From Bifidobacterium breve (GTDB taxonomy: Bacteria; Actinomycetota; Acidimicrobiia; Acidimicrobiales; Acidimicrobilacustridaceae): a stretch of DNA of 53,798 nucleotides. Below the pieces are notes generated by a model. That model ran no database searches. It saw only the letters and a list, made by a program, of their open reading frames with translations, and was not told the origin of the DNA. Where the stretch lies: positions 1 through 53,798 of the forward strand of contig CAMAQM010000011.1 in NCBI GenBank assembly GCA_945860545.1, read 5' to 3'. Positions 33,716-42,535 of this stretch are shown in pieces. The stretch's first letter is position 1. The number at the start of each line of letters is the position of its first letter. Both the position numbers and the translations under genes were made by a program.

Positions 33716-35485
33716 CTACTCGATGGTGACGAGGACGTCGCCGGTACCCACCGCGTCGCCGGGGGCGACGTTCACGGCGGTGACGGTGCCGTCGGCACCT
33801 GCGGCGATGTTGTTCTCCATCTTCATCGCCTCGAGCACGCACACCGCCTGACCGGCGGTGACCTCCTGGCCCACCTCGACGTTGACGCGGACGATGGTGC
33901 CCTGCATTGGAGCGGTTACCGCTCCGGGCGCTCCCGCTGCACCGGCTGAGGCCGATGCGCTTCGGGTGGGTCGGGGAGCGGCCGAACGGGCTGATCCGCC
34001 ACCCCCACCGCCACCGATCTGGTCGGCGGGGACCCACAACTTCACGGCGTAGCGGCGACCGTTGACCTCGACGTCAGCGGTCCGCTCCACACGGGCCACC
34101 TCGTCGGCGCCGGTGGTGACCGAAGGGGCGCTACCGACACCAGTGAGGTCAAGGCGCTCCTCCACCCACTTGGTGGAGTGTTCGCCGGCGACGAAGTCGG
34201 GGTGTTCGAGGATGGCGATGTCGGCGGGAATGGTCGTGGCGATGCCCTCGATGCGGAACTCGCGAAGTGCGCGCAGCGTGCGGGCGATGGCCTTGTCCCG
34301 GTCGGCACCCCAGCAGATCAGCTTGCCCACCAGGTTGTCGTAGTACTGGCTGACCTCGTCACCGGATTCGTAGCCGCCGTCCCAGCGGGTGCCGAACCCC
34401 TGGGGGGGAACGATCGAGGTGATGCGCCCGGGGGAGGGCAGGAACGCCCCTCCGGCGGGGTCCTCGGCGTTGATGCGGATCTCGACGGCGTGGCCGGTCC
34501 GCACGACGTCGTCCTGGCTGAAGCTGAGCGGCTCCCCAGCGGCCACCCGCAACTGCTCGGCCACAAGGTCGATGCCGGTGACCATCTCGGTGACCGGGTG
34601 TTCAACCTGCAGGCGGGTGTTCATCTCAAGGAAGTAGAACTCGCCGTCCTGGTAGAGGAACTCGACGGTGCCGGCGTTCACATACCCACACGCCTGGGCC
34701 ACTTTCACCGCGGCGGCCCCCATGGCCTGGCGAACCTCGTCGGGGAAGTTCGGTGCCGGGCTCTCCTCGACGAGCTTTTGGTGTCGACGCTGGGCCGAAC
34801 AGTCACGCTCGCCGACCCAGACACAGTTGCCGTGACCGTCAGCGATGATCTGCATCTCAATGTGACGCGGCCAGCTCAGGTAGCGCTCCACGTAGCACTC
34901 GTCACGTCCGAAGCCCTTGAGCGCCTCGGACTGGGCGCTGGCGAGCGCCTCGTGCGCCTCCTCGGCGCTGTTGACGACGCGCATGCCACGCCCGCCACCG
35001 CCGTAGGCCGCCTTGATGGCGACGGGCCACCCGTTGGCGTTGCCGAAGGCGACAACCTCATCGCCGTTGTTGAGGAACTCGGTGGTGCCTGGCACACCCG
35101 CCACACCGGCTGCTTCCGCAGCGATGCGGCTCGACACCTTGTCGCCCATCACCTCGATGGCCTCAGGCGGCGGACCGATGAAGGCCACACCGCGTTCGGC
35201 GATAGCCCGGGCGAAATCGGTGTTCTCGCTGAAGAACCCGTACCCGGGATGTACGGCGTCGGCGCCGGACTGCTCGATGATCTCGAGGATCCGCTCGGTG
35301 TTGAGGTACGACTCGGCGGCGGTTTGCCCGCCGAGGGCGTAGGCCTCATCGGCCAGACGCACGTGAAGTGCCTCACGGTCGAGTTCGGAGTAGACGGCAA
35401 CGGACGGGATGCCGAGTTCGGCGCAGGCCCGGATGACCCGGACAGCGATCTCCCCCCGGTTTGCGATGAGGACCTTGGTCAGCAC
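33716..35485 (-). CDS. Acyl-CoA carboxylase alpha subunit: biotin carboxylase fused to biotin carrier domain
   Basis: ATP-dependent carboxylation of biotin for acetyl/propionyl-CoA carboxylase. The 589-residue product begins VLIANRGEIAVRVIRA (biotin carboxylase), has the ATP-grasp loop GGGGRGMRVV near 160 and EMNTRLQVEHPVTE near 285. A Gly/Ser/Ala-rich linker leads to the carrier domain with CVLEAMKMENN, biotinylated Lys555. This is the actinobacterial AccA layout (not E. coli AccA). The carboxyltransferase partner is not in the window. The GTG at 35485 begins exactly at the family N terminus; the frame stays open about 400 codons upstream, but that stretch is antisense to birA. A TAAACA lies 7 nt upstream. 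Divergent birA encodes the enzyme that biotinylates it. Confidence 0.94.
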   Translation of the reverse strand: MLTKVLIANRGEIAVRVIRACAELGIPSVAVYSELDREALHVRLADEAYALGGQTAAESYLNTERILEIIEQSGADAVHPGYGFFSENTDFARAIAERGVAFIGPPPEAIEVMGDKVSSRIAAEAAGVAGVPGTTEFLNNGDEVVAFGNANGWPVAIKAAYGGGGRGMRVVNSAEEAHEALASAQSEALKGFGRDECYVERYLSWPRHIEMQIIADGHGNCVWVGERDCSAQRRHQKLVEESPAPNFPDEVRQAMGAAAVKVAQACGYVNAGTVEFLYQDGEFYFLEMNTRLQVEHPVTEMVTGIDLVAEQLRVAAGEPLSFSQDDVVRTGHAVEIRINAEDPAGGAFLPSPGRITSIVPPQGFGTRWDGGYESGDEVSQYYDNLVGKLICWGADRDKAIARTLRALREFRIEGIATTIPADIAILEHPDFVAGEHSTKWVEERLDLTGVGSAPSVTTGADEVARVERTADVEVNGRRYAVKLWVPADQIGGGGGGGSARSAAPRPTRSASASAGAAGAPGAVTAPMQGTIVRVNVEVGQEVTAGQAVCVLEAMKMENNIAAGADGTVTAVNVAPGDAVGTGDVLVTIE

Positions 35486-35545
35486 GGGCCTATGTTTAGG
35501 AGAGGAGCGGACCCTTGCGCCATTCCACGCCGTCCCCGTCGCCTC

Positions 35546-35550
35546 GGAGG
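35546..35550 (+). promoter_or_regulatory. Ribosome binding site deciding the birA start
   Basis: GGAGG, 7 nt before ATG at 35558, the clearest Shine-Dalgarno site in the window. It excludes the much longer in-frame upstream extension, which is antisense to the carboxylase gene. Confidence 0.65.
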
Positions 35551-35557
35551 TGCCCCC

Positions 35558-36439
35558 ATGAGTTCCCCACCGCCCAACGACCTCGAACCCCCCGACGGCT
35601 CCAAACCCGCCGACGACCACGTCGTTCCCGCCGCCGAACTCGCTGACCGCACCCGCAAACTGATCCCCGGGACCCGCTGGAGCGTCAACTGGGTGGACGA
35701 GACCGGCTCGACGAACGCCGATCTGCTCGCCGAGGCGACCGGTGGCGCCCCGGCAGGCGCCGTGCTTGTGGCCGAGTTCCAAAACGCTGGGCGGGGGCGC
35801 CTTGACCGGCGCTGGGTGGCGCCACCTGGCTCTGCGCTGTTGCTGTCGATCCTGCTGCGTCCACGGCTGGGTGCCGAACGGGTCCACCTCGCGGCGGTAG
35901 CGGTCGGTCTCGCCGCTTCCCGCGCCACCGAAGACGTCGCCGGCGTGCACGCCGGTCTGAAATGGCCCAACGACCTCGTCGTCGGGTCGGGAGCTGCGAC
36001 ACGCAAGCTCGGCGGCATCCTTGCCGAGTCGGTCGTCGTCAACGGCGCTCCGACGGCGGTCGTCGTCGGGATCGGTCTCAACGTCCATCTCGCCGGAAAA
36101 CTCCCCGCTGAACTCGTCGGGACGGCGACCTCCCTGGACGACCACGCTGGGGGCCGTGCCCTCGACCGGGTGCTCCTCCTCGCCGCCCTTCTGCGGAACC
36201 TCGACGCGCTGGTCGACCTGCTCGACAGCCCTTCGGGGACGACCCGCCTGCTCGACGAGTATCGGCGCCGGTGTGTCACCGTTGATTCCCGTGTGCGTGT
36301 GGACCTTGGTGCCGAAGGCAGCATCGAGGGTGTGGCGGTCGGCATCGACGACGACGGGCATCTGGTGGTTGTCGACGACGACGGGGCGTCCCACACGGTT
36401 GCGGTGGGGGACGTGGTGCATCTCCGCCCGGCGGGCTAG
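35558..36439 (+). CDS. birA: Biotin--[acetyl-CoA carboxylase] ligase, no DNA-binding domain
   Basis: Activates biotin to biotinyl-AMP and transfers it to the carrier Lys of the carboxylase encoded divergently. The 293-residue product has ETGSTNADLLAEA, the biotin/ATP loop AGRGRLDRRW, SILLRP, KWPNDLVV and KLGGILAES, then the C-terminal SH3-like domain (VTVDSRVRVDLG). The N-terminal 40 residues are Pro/Asp-rich and contain no helix-turn-helix, so this is a group I ligase that does not repress transcription. ATG preceded by GGAGG. Converges on pabC. Confidence 0.92.
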   Translation: MSSPPPNDLEPPDGSKPADDHVVPAAELADRTRKLIPGTRWSVNWVDETGSTNADLLAEATGGAPAGAVLVAEFQNAGRGRLDRRWVAPPGSALLLSILLRPRLGAERVHLAAVAVGLAASRATEDVAGVHAGLKWPNDLVVGSGAATRKLGGILAESVVVNGAPTAVVVGIGLNVHLAGKLPAELVGTATSLDDHAGGRALDRVLLLAALLRNLDALVDLLDSPSGTTRLLDEYRRRCVTVDSRVRVDLGAEGSIEGVAVGIDDDGHLVVVDDDGASHTVAVGDVVHLRPAG

Positions 36440-36465
36440 TCCCTGCCGGCTTGGTGTCCGCTCCC

Positions 36466-37323
36466 TCAGGGGTCGGGGTTGGTTGCGAGTTGGCCAAAGG
36501 CCTCGATCGCCCTGGCGGTGAGTGGTCCGGGAGCACCTGGGAGGGCTCGGCCGTCGAGGGAGGTGACGGGCTGGATGTCGCGCAACGACGAGGTGAGGAA
36601 CATCTCCTGTGCCCCGTCGAGTTCGTCGAAGGTGATGTCGCGTTCCACCGCGCCGCACCCTGACGCCAGCACCAACGCCCGGGTCACCCCCGGTAGGCAT
36701 CCCGACGTCAGAGGTGGCGTGCACAGCACCCCGTCGATTCCGACGAACACGTTGGTGGCGCTTCCCTCACACAGGTTCCCCACGGTGTTGGCCATGACGG
36801 CTTCGGTGGCGCCGCGGGCATGTGCGGCGGCGAGTGCCCGAACGTTCTCGGCGTAGCTAGTGGTCTTCACGCCCGCAGTGGACGATCGTTCGTTGCGTAC
36901 CCACGGCACCCGGACCACGGATGCAGTGGGTGTGGGGGAGGGAAGCGGGGTGAGGGTGACGACCAGCGTTGGCGGGGTCTGGGGGGTGCGTGGGTCTGCC
37001 CCACTGGTGACGGTGATCCGGAGGCGTCCATGTCCGCCTCCCGCCGCCACCCAGACGCCGACCAGTTCGTCGACTGCGCCACGCAGCGTCTGCGCTGCGG
37101 TGCCGAGCGGGAGGTCCATTGTCTCCGAGGCGGCAATGAGCCGCTCCAGGTGTCGTGTCCACGCGAACGGGACACCGTGGCGCACCACGAGGGATTCAAA
37201 CACACCGTCACCGACGGTGAATCCCCGGTCGAACACGGACACCGTCGCGGCGCGTCCCCCCTCGACGATGCCCTCAGACCACACCAGACCGTGTTCGAGG
37301 AGGCCGTCGCCGTCGCCGGTCAT
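36466..37323 (-). CDS. pabC: Aminodeoxychorismate lyase-like class IV aminotransferase
   Basis: PLP enzyme that releases pyruvate from aminodeoxychorismate to give p-aminobenzoate for folate. The 285-residue fold-type IV protein has SVFDRGFTVGDGVFESL, RHLERL, the PLP Lys in GVKTTSYAENV, NTVGNLCEGSATNVF and LPGVTRALVL. The ATG overlaps the pabB stop (ATGA), and that coupling to pabB favours PabC over branched-chain or D-amino acid aminotransferase, which share the fold. Confidence 0.85.
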   Translation of the reverse strand: MTGDGDGLLEHGLVWSEGIVEGGRAATVSVFDRGFTVGDGVFESLVVRHGVPFAWTRHLERLIAASETMDLPLGTAAQTLRGAVDELVGVWVAAGGGHGRLRITVTSGADPRTPQTPPTLVVTLTPLPSPTPTASVVRVPWVRNERSSTAGVKTTSYAENVRALAAAHARGATEAVMANTVGNLCEGSATNVFVGIDGVLCTPPLTSGCLPGVTRALVLASGCGAVERDITFDELDGAQEMFLTSSLRDIQPVTSLDGRALPGAPGPLTARAIEAFGQLATNPDP

Positions 37324-38387
37324 GGGCGGTGCTCCCCGCTCGGAGGGGCGGAGGCCACATCGAGGAGCCGTCGGGCCTTCAGTTCAGTCTCGGCCCACTC
37401 GCCCTCAGGGGTCGAGTCCCACGTCACTGCGCCGCCGGTGCCGAAGTGGACCATGTCGTCGTCGAACCAGAAGGTTCGGATGGCCACGTTGAACTCGCCG
37501 ACGGCCCGGTCGCCGTCGACCCAGCCGATGGCACCGCAGTACACCTCCCGGGAGGCGGGTTCGAGACGGGCAATGTGGTCAAGCGCCGCCAGTTTGGGGG
37601 CGCCAGTCACCGACCCCGGCGGGAAGGTTGCGTCAAAGATGTCGGCCCAACCTGCGCCGGTGCGCAGTCGACCGGAAACCGTGCTGACGAGGTGGACGAG
37701 ACCGGGGTGCGCCTCAGTGTCGAGCAGTGCCGGAACCTCCACCGACCCGAACTCGCAGACGCGACCCAGGTCGTTGCGCACCAGGTCCACGATCATCACG
37801 TTCTCGGCGTGGTCCTTGGGTGTGAATCCGTCGGGTTCGGCGGCGGTGCCCTTGATCGGCGACGACCGAACGTCGTGACCGTTGCGTGCCACGAACCGTT
37901 CGGGTGATGCCGACGCCACCGCAACGCCGTGTTGTGGCAGCCGCACCACAGCGGCGTAGGGGGCGGGGTTCCCCTGCGCCAGTGCCGCCCCGAGGGCAGC
38001 GACGTCGGTGGACCACCCGCTGTTGGTCGACGGGCGGGCCAACGGGGCGCTCAGTCGCCGGGTCAGATTGACCTGGTAGACGTCGCCGGCGGCGATGGCG
38101 TTGCGGATCTCGTCCACTGCGTGTTCAAAGCCCGCCCGGTCAAGACTCGAGACCCACGCGTCGCGGGGCGGGCCGAGCCACGGTGGACCCGGCCAGGGTC
38201 GGGCTGGTTGGGATCGGGCGAAGCGGGCACACACCGGCGGACCGCTGAAGGGGACCACCACGGCCCAGTGCCCGCCCCTCTCCAGAGCACCCAGATCGGC
38301 GGTGACCTCCTCGAGTCCGGTGAGCAGTCGGCCCCCGACGACGGCGAGAGGAGCGGAGGAACCCTCGTCGGGTGGGGAGTTGGCCAC
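37320..38387 (-). CDS. pabB: Aminodeoxychorismate synthase component I
   Basis: Converts chorismate and ammonia to aminodeoxychorismate. The 355-residue product has the chorismate-binding core: AGDVYQVNLTRRL, SSPIKGTA (the PIKGT Lys typical of PabB rather than TrpE), ENVMIVDLVRNDLG and PPGSVTGAPK. It is shorter than E. coli PabB because the N-terminal domain is reduced to about 95 residues. The GTG at 38387 (M-A-N-S-P) is chosen because TACGCT lies 6 nt upstream; the frame continues far upstream, but only antisense to the acyl-CoA dehydrogenase. No glutaminase (pabA) is adjacent. Confidence 0.88.
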   Translation of the reverse strand: MANSPPDEGSSAPLAVVGGRLLTGLEEVTADLGALERGGHWAVVVPFSGPPVCARFARSQPARPWPGPPWLGPPRDAWVSSLDRAGFEHAVDEIRNAIAAGDVYQVNLTRRLSAPLARPSTNSGWSTDVAALGAALAQGNPAPYAAVVRLPQHGVAVASASPERFVARNGHDVRSSPIKGTAAEPDGFTPKDHAENVMIVDLVRNDLGRVCEFGSVEVPALLDTEAHPGLVHLVSTVSGRLRTGAGWADIFDATFPPGSVTGAPKLAALDHIARLEPASREVYCGAIGWVDGDRAVGEFNVAIRTFWFDDDMVHFGTGGAVTWDSTPEGEWAETELKARRLLDVASAPPSGEHRP

Positions 38388-38393
38388 CCGACC

Positions 38394-38399
38394 AGCGTA
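38394..38399 (-). promoter_or_regulatory. Putative leaderless -10 element of pabB
   Basis: TACGCT on the minus strand, 6 nt before GTG at 38387. It shares bases 38398-38399 with the divergent element on the plus strand. Confidence 0.5.
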
Positions 38400-38403
38400 C
38401 GAT
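38398..38403 (+). promoter_or_regulatory. Putative leaderless -10 element of the acyl-CoA dehydrogenase gene
   Basis: TACGAT, 8 nt before GTG at 38412. It overlaps the pabB element head to head, so both genes appear to be driven from one 10-bp core. Confidence 0.5.
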
Positions 38404-38411
38404 TCCCGACC

Positions 38412-39572
38412 GTGACCTTCGAACTCAATGACGACGCTGAGGCCCTGCGACGGGTGGTGCGGGATTTCGCCGACAGCGAGGTGGCACCACACGCTGCGGC
38501 ATGGGATCGTGACCACACGTTCCCGGTCGACACCGTGCGGGCCATGGGAGACCTCGGACTGTTCGGGATTCCGTTCCCCCAGGAGTACGGCGGTGGCGGG
38601 GGGAACCTGACGCTGCTGTGTGTCGCCATTGAGGAACTCGCCCGCGTGGACCAGTCGGTGGCCATCACCCTTGAAGCGGGCGTGGGCCTCGGCGCCAACC
38701 CGATCTACCGGTTCGGCACCGATGATCAGCGTGAGCGGTGGCTTCCCGACCTCGTGGGTGGTCGTACGCTCGCCGGGTTCGGGTTGACCGAACCCGACGC
38801 CGGAAGTGACGCCGGGGCGACCCGCACCAAGGCCCACCAGACGGCGGACGGTTCGTGGGTGATCAACGGTGAGAAGGCGTTCATCACCAACTCGGGCACG
38901 GAGATGACTTCGCTGGTCACCGTGACCGCCGTGACCGGCTCGGAGCCGTCGGGTCGACCGGCGATCAGCACCATCGTGGTCCCCTCGGGGACCCCCGGGT
39001 TCGAGGTGGGGCCGTCGTATCGGAAGATGGGCTGGCACGCCTCGGACACCCACCCGTTGGTGTTCACCGACTGTGCGGTTCCAGCCGAGAACCTCCTTGG
39101 CGCCGAGGGGCGCGGTTTCGCCAACTTCCTGTCCATCCTTGACGAGGGCCGGGTGGCGATCGCGGCCATGGCGGTCGGGGTCATCCAGGGATGTCTGGAG
39201 GAGTGTCAGCGCTACGCCAACGAGCGGATCGCGTTCGGCCGGGCCATCGGAGCGAACCAGGCGGTGGCGTTCGCCATCGCCGACCTGGCGGTCGCCGCGC
39301 ACGCCGCTCGGCTGGTCACCTACCAGGCGGCGGCACTCGCCGACGCCGGCAAGCCGTACAAGGCGGAGGCGGCCATCGCCAAGCTGTACACGACCGAGGC
39401 GGCGGTCAGCGCCACCCGCACCGCCACCCAGGTGTTCGGCGGTTCGGGATACATGGATGAAACCCCGGTCGCCCGTCATTACCGTGACGCCAAGGTGCTT
39501 GAGATCGGTGAGGGCACCTCTGAAGTGCAGCGTCTCGTGATCTCCCGCTCGCTGGGCCTTCCCGTCTCCTGA
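38412..39572 (+). CDS. Acyl-CoA dehydrogenase
   Basis: FAD-dependent alpha,beta-desaturation of an acyl-CoA. The 386-residue product has FGIPFPQEYGG, the signature LAGFGLTEPDAGSDAG, KAFITNSG, KMGWHASDT, RIAFGRAIGANQAV and the catalytic-base segment LEIGEGTSEVQRL near the C terminus. Length and motifs fit the short/medium-chain or glutaryl/isovaleryl-like branch; exact chain specificity cannot be read. GTG at 38412 sits 8 nt after TACGAT. Monocistronic: the next gene has its own element. Confidence 0.93.
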   Translation: MTFELNDDAEALRRVVRDFADSEVAPHAAAWDRDHTFPVDTVRAMGDLGLFGIPFPQEYGGGGGNLTLLCVAIEELARVDQSVAITLEAGVGLGANPIYRFGTDDQRERWLPDLVGGRTLAGFGLTEPDAGSDAGATRTKAHQTADGSWVINGEKAFITNSGTEMTSLVTVTAVTGSEPSGRPAISTIVVPSGTPGFEVGPSYRKMGWHASDTHPLVFTDCAVPAENLLGAEGRGFANFLSILDEGRVAIAAMAVGVIQGCLEECQRYANERIAFGRAIGANQAVAFAIADLAVAAHAARLVTYQAAALADAGKPYKAEAAIAKLYTTEAAVSATRTATQVFGGSGYMDETPVARHYRDAKVLEIGEGTSEVQRLVISRSLGLPVS

Positions 39573-39611
39573 GCGCCCGAGGGGCGACGCCGTGGGGTGA
39601 TGGGGCGCTGG

Positions 39612-39617
39612 TAGCGT
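39612..39617 (+). promoter_or_regulatory. Putative leaderless -10 element of the LCP gene
   Basis: TAGCGT, 8 nt before ATG at 39626. Confidence 0.5.
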
Positions 39618-39625
39618 CTGCGGCC

Positions 39626-41131
39626 ATGTCCCCCCGGCCCCGTCGAACGTGGGGCCAGCGTCTCGTGCTGGCTCTGAGTTCGTTCATCGCGCTCGGTCTC
39701 GTCACCGCTGCGGTGGCACTCGTCAGCTACGACGGTCAGGTCGGCCAGATCAACCGCATCTCGGGTCAAGGGGTGCTGACCCGCACCGCCACCCCGAGTG
39801 AACCGATGAACTTCCTCGTGGTGGGCGTGGACAACGCCGAGGGTCTCGACCCCAACGATCCGGTGCTGCGCGGACGCTTCGAGGCGTCGCTGCTGTCGGA
39901 CACCATCATGGTCGTGCGGGTCGACCCGACACAGAACAAGGCATGGTTGTTGTCCATCCCGCGTGACCTGTGGGTGACGATCGCCGGCACGGGAACGAAG
40001 GGCAAGATCAATTCGGCCCTCGCCCTGGGTGGGCCACAGATGCTCATCGACACGATCCAGACCGAACTCGACGTCCCCATCAACCACTACGTGCAGGTGA
40101 ACTTCGCTGGTTTCCGCAACCTGGTGTCGGTCATCGGTGGGGTGCCCGTGTGGTTCGACCGCGAAGTGCGCGACACCAACACCGGGTTGAACGTCGAGGT
40201 TCCCGGGTGCGTGAACCTCGAAGGGGAGCAGGCACTGGCGTTCGTGCGGTCCCGCTACTACGAGGTGTTCGACGGCGGGGAGTGGATTTCGGATCCCACC
40301 GGTGACTCTGGTCGGATCGCCCGCCAACAAACCTTCATTCGTGCCGCCCTGAACCGGGCGGTGGCCCAGGGTGCCCGGAACCCCTTTGAGATGCAGCGGC
40401 TCATCGAGGCGACCGAGGGTGAAGTGGTGCTCGATGACGCCCTCAGCCTCGAGGCGCTCCTCGACCTTGGTGAACGGTTCCGTGACTTCAACGTGGAGTC
40501 GTTCGAGGTGGTGACCCTTCCGGTGGACAACGGCTACGCCGGTGCGGCGGCGGTGGGGTATCTGCGCACCGCCGAGGCACAGCCACTCCTCGCCGTGTTC
40601 CGTGGCCAGACCCTTCTCGGCACCCCCAACGCGCTGGCCAGAGTGGAGGTCCGCAACGGCACCGGACAGGCGGGACAGGCTTCGTCGGTGGCCGAGACGC
40701 TCCGCTCCGAAGGATTCACCGTGGTGGGGACGGCCGACGCCCCCGGATACGGCGGGCCAACGGTGATCCGGTACGCCCCGAGCGCGTTGTTGGAAGCCGT
40801 GACCGTGGCCCGCTACATCGGTCGTGACGCCGTGCTTGAACGGGCCCCCGACGGCGAAATCACCGGGGAGACCCGGGTGGTGCTGATCACCGGAAGCGAC
40901 TTCACCGGTCTGTTGCCCACACCGTTGGCCTTTGAGGACTTCTCCGTCTACGTCGAGCAGGCACGGGCCGAGTACGAAGCAGCCAAGGCGGCGGGCGTGC
41001 CCGATGAGGGGGAAGGTCTCACGGTCGACGACGTGACTGCCGGGTCGGTCACGGCGCCCTCGATCACGACCACCACCATCACCCAGGACCGCTTCGTGCC
41101 CCGCCCCCCCGAAGGGGTGGTGTGCGGCTGA
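39626..41131 (+). CDS. LytR-CpsA-Psr (LCP) family glycan-peptidoglycan ligase
   Basis: Predicted to transfer lipid-linked glycans to peptidoglycan outside the membrane. The 501-residue protein has a short basic N terminus, one membrane helix (about 12-34), the LCP domain (about 60-265) with LLSDTIMVVRVD, SIPRDLWV, KINSALALGG and FVRSRY (Asp and Arg residues that bind the polyprenyl pyrophosphate), and a LytR_C-like domain (about 345-425, VEVRNGTGQAGQASSVAETL). The tail is acidic, then Thr-rich. It opens the second glycan region and is the obvious candidate for attaching the products of this locus to the wall. Confidence 0.9.
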   Translation: MSPRPRRTWGQRLVLALSSFIALGLVTAAVALVSYDGQVGQINRISGQGVLTRTATPSEPMNFLVVGVDNAEGLDPNDPVLRGRFEASLLSDTIMVVRVDPTQNKAWLLSIPRDLWVTIAGTGTKGKINSALALGGPQMLIDTIQTELDVPINHYVQVNFAGFRNLVSVIGGVPVWFDREVRDTNTGLNVEVPGCVNLEGEQALAFVRSRYYEVFDGGEWISDPTGDSGRIARQQTFIRAALNRAVAQGARNPFEMQRLIEATEGEVVLDDALSLEALLDLGERFRDFNVESFEVVTLPVDNGYAGAAAVGYLRTAEAQPLLAVFRGQTLLGTPNALARVEVRNGTGQAGQASSVAETLRSEGFTVVGTADAPGYGGPTVIRYAPSALLEAVTVARYIGRDAVLERAPDGEITGETRVVLITGSDFTGLLPTPLAFEDFSVYVEQARAEYEAAKAAGVPDEGEGLTVDDVTAGSVTAPSITTTTITQDRFVPRPPEGVVCG

Positions 41132-41133
41132 TC

Positions 41134-41139
41134 TAGGCT
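41134..41139 (+). promoter_or_regulatory. Putative leaderless -10 element of the UDP-glucose dehydrogenase gene
   Basis: TAGGCT, 6 nt before tandem GTG GTG codons at 41146 and just 3 nt after the LCP stop codon. Confidence 0.6.
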
Positions 41140-41145
41140 CGCCGG

Positions 41146-42477
41146 GTGGTGTCCGCGCCCTTTGAGTCCCAATCCGTTGCCCAAGCCGGCGAGGTCGCCG
41201 TCATTGGTGCCGGGTACGTCGGGTTGACCTCGGCGGTGTGTCTCGCCCACCTCGGGCATCGTGTCGTGTGCGCAGACGTCGACGCGTACAAGGTGGCTGA
41301 ACTCGCTGCGGGCCGTCCGACCCATCATGAGCCCGGCATCGACGGACTGCTCCGTGCCGGACTTGACGCCGGGAACCTGCGTTTCGTCCTCGGCGCCGCC
41401 GAGGCGGTTGCCGATGCCGACGTGGTGTTGTTGTGTCTGCCGACCCCGATGGGCGCCGACGGTCGGCCTGATCTGACCGCGTTGACCGGGGTGGCCGCCG
41501 CCATTGGTCCGCAGTTGCGCCCCGGGGCTGTCGTCGTCGACAAGTCCACCGTCCCGGTGGGGACCACCCGTGTCGTGGCCGAATGTCTGGGGCGTGGAGA
41601 CGTCGCCGTCGTGGCGAACCCCGAGTTTCTGCGGGAAGGCCAGGCAGTCCACGACTTCCTCCACCCCGACCGCGTCGTGATCGGTGGGGAGGACCGTGAC
41701 GCGACGGCACGTGTCGCCGCCCTGTACGAGTCGCTTGGGTGCCCGGTGCTGGTCACCGACGCCGTGTCCGCCGAAATCACCAAGTACGCCGCCAACGCCT
41801 TCCTCGTGACGAAGCTTTCGTTCGCCAATTCGGTGGCTGCGGTATGCGAGGCCCTTGGAGGCGACGCCCACGACGTTCTGCGTGGCGTCGGCTACGACCA
41901 CCGGGTGGGACATGCCCACCTCCGTCCCGGACCGGGGTGGGGTGGGTCGTGCTTCCCCAAGGACGTCCAGGCGTTGTTGCACCTCGCCCACGACGCCGGC
42001 GAACCGTTTCACCTGCTCCAGGCGGTGCTCGACGCCAACGAGTCCCACTTCGACCGGGTGGCGGAGCGTGTGCTGGCGCTCGCCGGTGACGTCGAGGGTG
42101 GACCGGTGGTGGCGGCGTGGGGCCTGACGTTCAAGGCCGACACCGACGACCTTCGGGAGTCGCCGGCGCTGGCGGTGCTTCGTCGGGTCGTGGCAGGTGG
42201 GGGACGCGTGCGGGTCTACGACCCGGTCACCACCCCGGAGCGACTCGCCGCCTTTGATCCTGACCTCGCGGTCGGCGTGGTCGCCGACGCCTACGAGGCG
42301 TGCACTGGCGCCGACGTGCTCGTGGTCCTCACCGAGTGGCAGGAGTTCGCCTCTGTGGACCTCACCCGGGTCGCTTCGCTGCTGCGTCGCCCACACGTGT
42401 ACGACACCCGCGGCGTCCTTGACCGAAGCGAGTTGGCACGGCTCGGACTCGTGGCGCGCATCCCCGAGAGTTCTTGA
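41146..42477 (+). CDS. ugd: UDP-glucose 6-dehydrogenase family enzyme
   Basis: NAD-dependent four-electron oxidation of UDP-glucose to UDP-glucuronate. The 443-residue product has VAVIGAGYVGLTSAVCLA (NAD binding), LLCLPTPMGADGRPDL, KSTVPVGTT, NPEFLREGQAV, EITKYAANAFLVTKLSF (catalytic Lys) and the catalytic Cys in GWGGSCFPKD near residue 268, then AWGLTFKADTDDLRESPA in the C-terminal domain. GDP-mannose dehydrogenases share these motifs, so the substrate is not certain. Start is GTG with a second GTG immediately after; TAGGCT is 6 nt upstream of the first. Confidence 0.88.
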   Translation: MVSAPFESQSVAQAGEVAVIGAGYVGLTSAVCLAHLGHRVVCADVDAYKVAELAAGRPTHHEPGIDGLLRAGLDAGNLRFVLGAAEAVADADVVLLCLPTPMGADGRPDLTALTGVAAAIGPQLRPGAVVVDKSTVPVGTTRVVAECLGRGDVAVVANPEFLREGQAVHDFLHPDRVVIGGEDRDATARVAALYESLGCPVLVTDAVSAEITKYAANAFLVTKLSFANSVAAVCEALGGDAHDVLRGVGYDHRVGHAHLRPGPGWGGSCFPKDVQALLHLAHDAGEPFHLLQAVLDANESHFDRVAERVLALAGDVEGGPVVAAWGLTFKADTDDLRESPALAVLRRVVAGGGRVRVYDPVTTPERLAAFDPDLAVGVVADAYEACTGADVLVVLTEWQEFASVDLTRVASLLRRPHVYDTRGVLDRSELARLGLVARIPESS

Positions 42478-42522
42478 ACCCTTCCCTCAGCGACCCTCAC
42501 CGGGAGCGCTGTGGGCGGCCGG

Positions 42523-42528
42523 TAGGCT
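42523..42528 (+). promoter_or_regulatory. Putative leaderless -10 element of GDP-fucose synthase
   Basis: TAGGCT, 7 nt before GTG at 42536. It decides the start, since the frame is open over 300 nt upstream inside the preceding gene. Confidence 0.6.
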
Positions 42529-42535
42529 CGTGGGT

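Noticed and set aside
34178-35557. Upstream extension of the birA frame.
   Set aside because: Antisense to the carboxylase gene; a strong GGAGG site marks the ATG at 35558.
35486-36724. A 400-residue N-terminal extension of the biotin carboxylase frame.
   Set aside because: It is antisense to birA, Arg/Pro/Ser-rich and absent from the family; the conserved N terminus begins exactly at GTG 35485.
38388-39479. Long upstream extension of the pabB frame.
   Set aside because: It is antisense to the acyl-CoA dehydrogenase gene and resembles no known domain; the GTG at 38387 has a well-placed hexamer.
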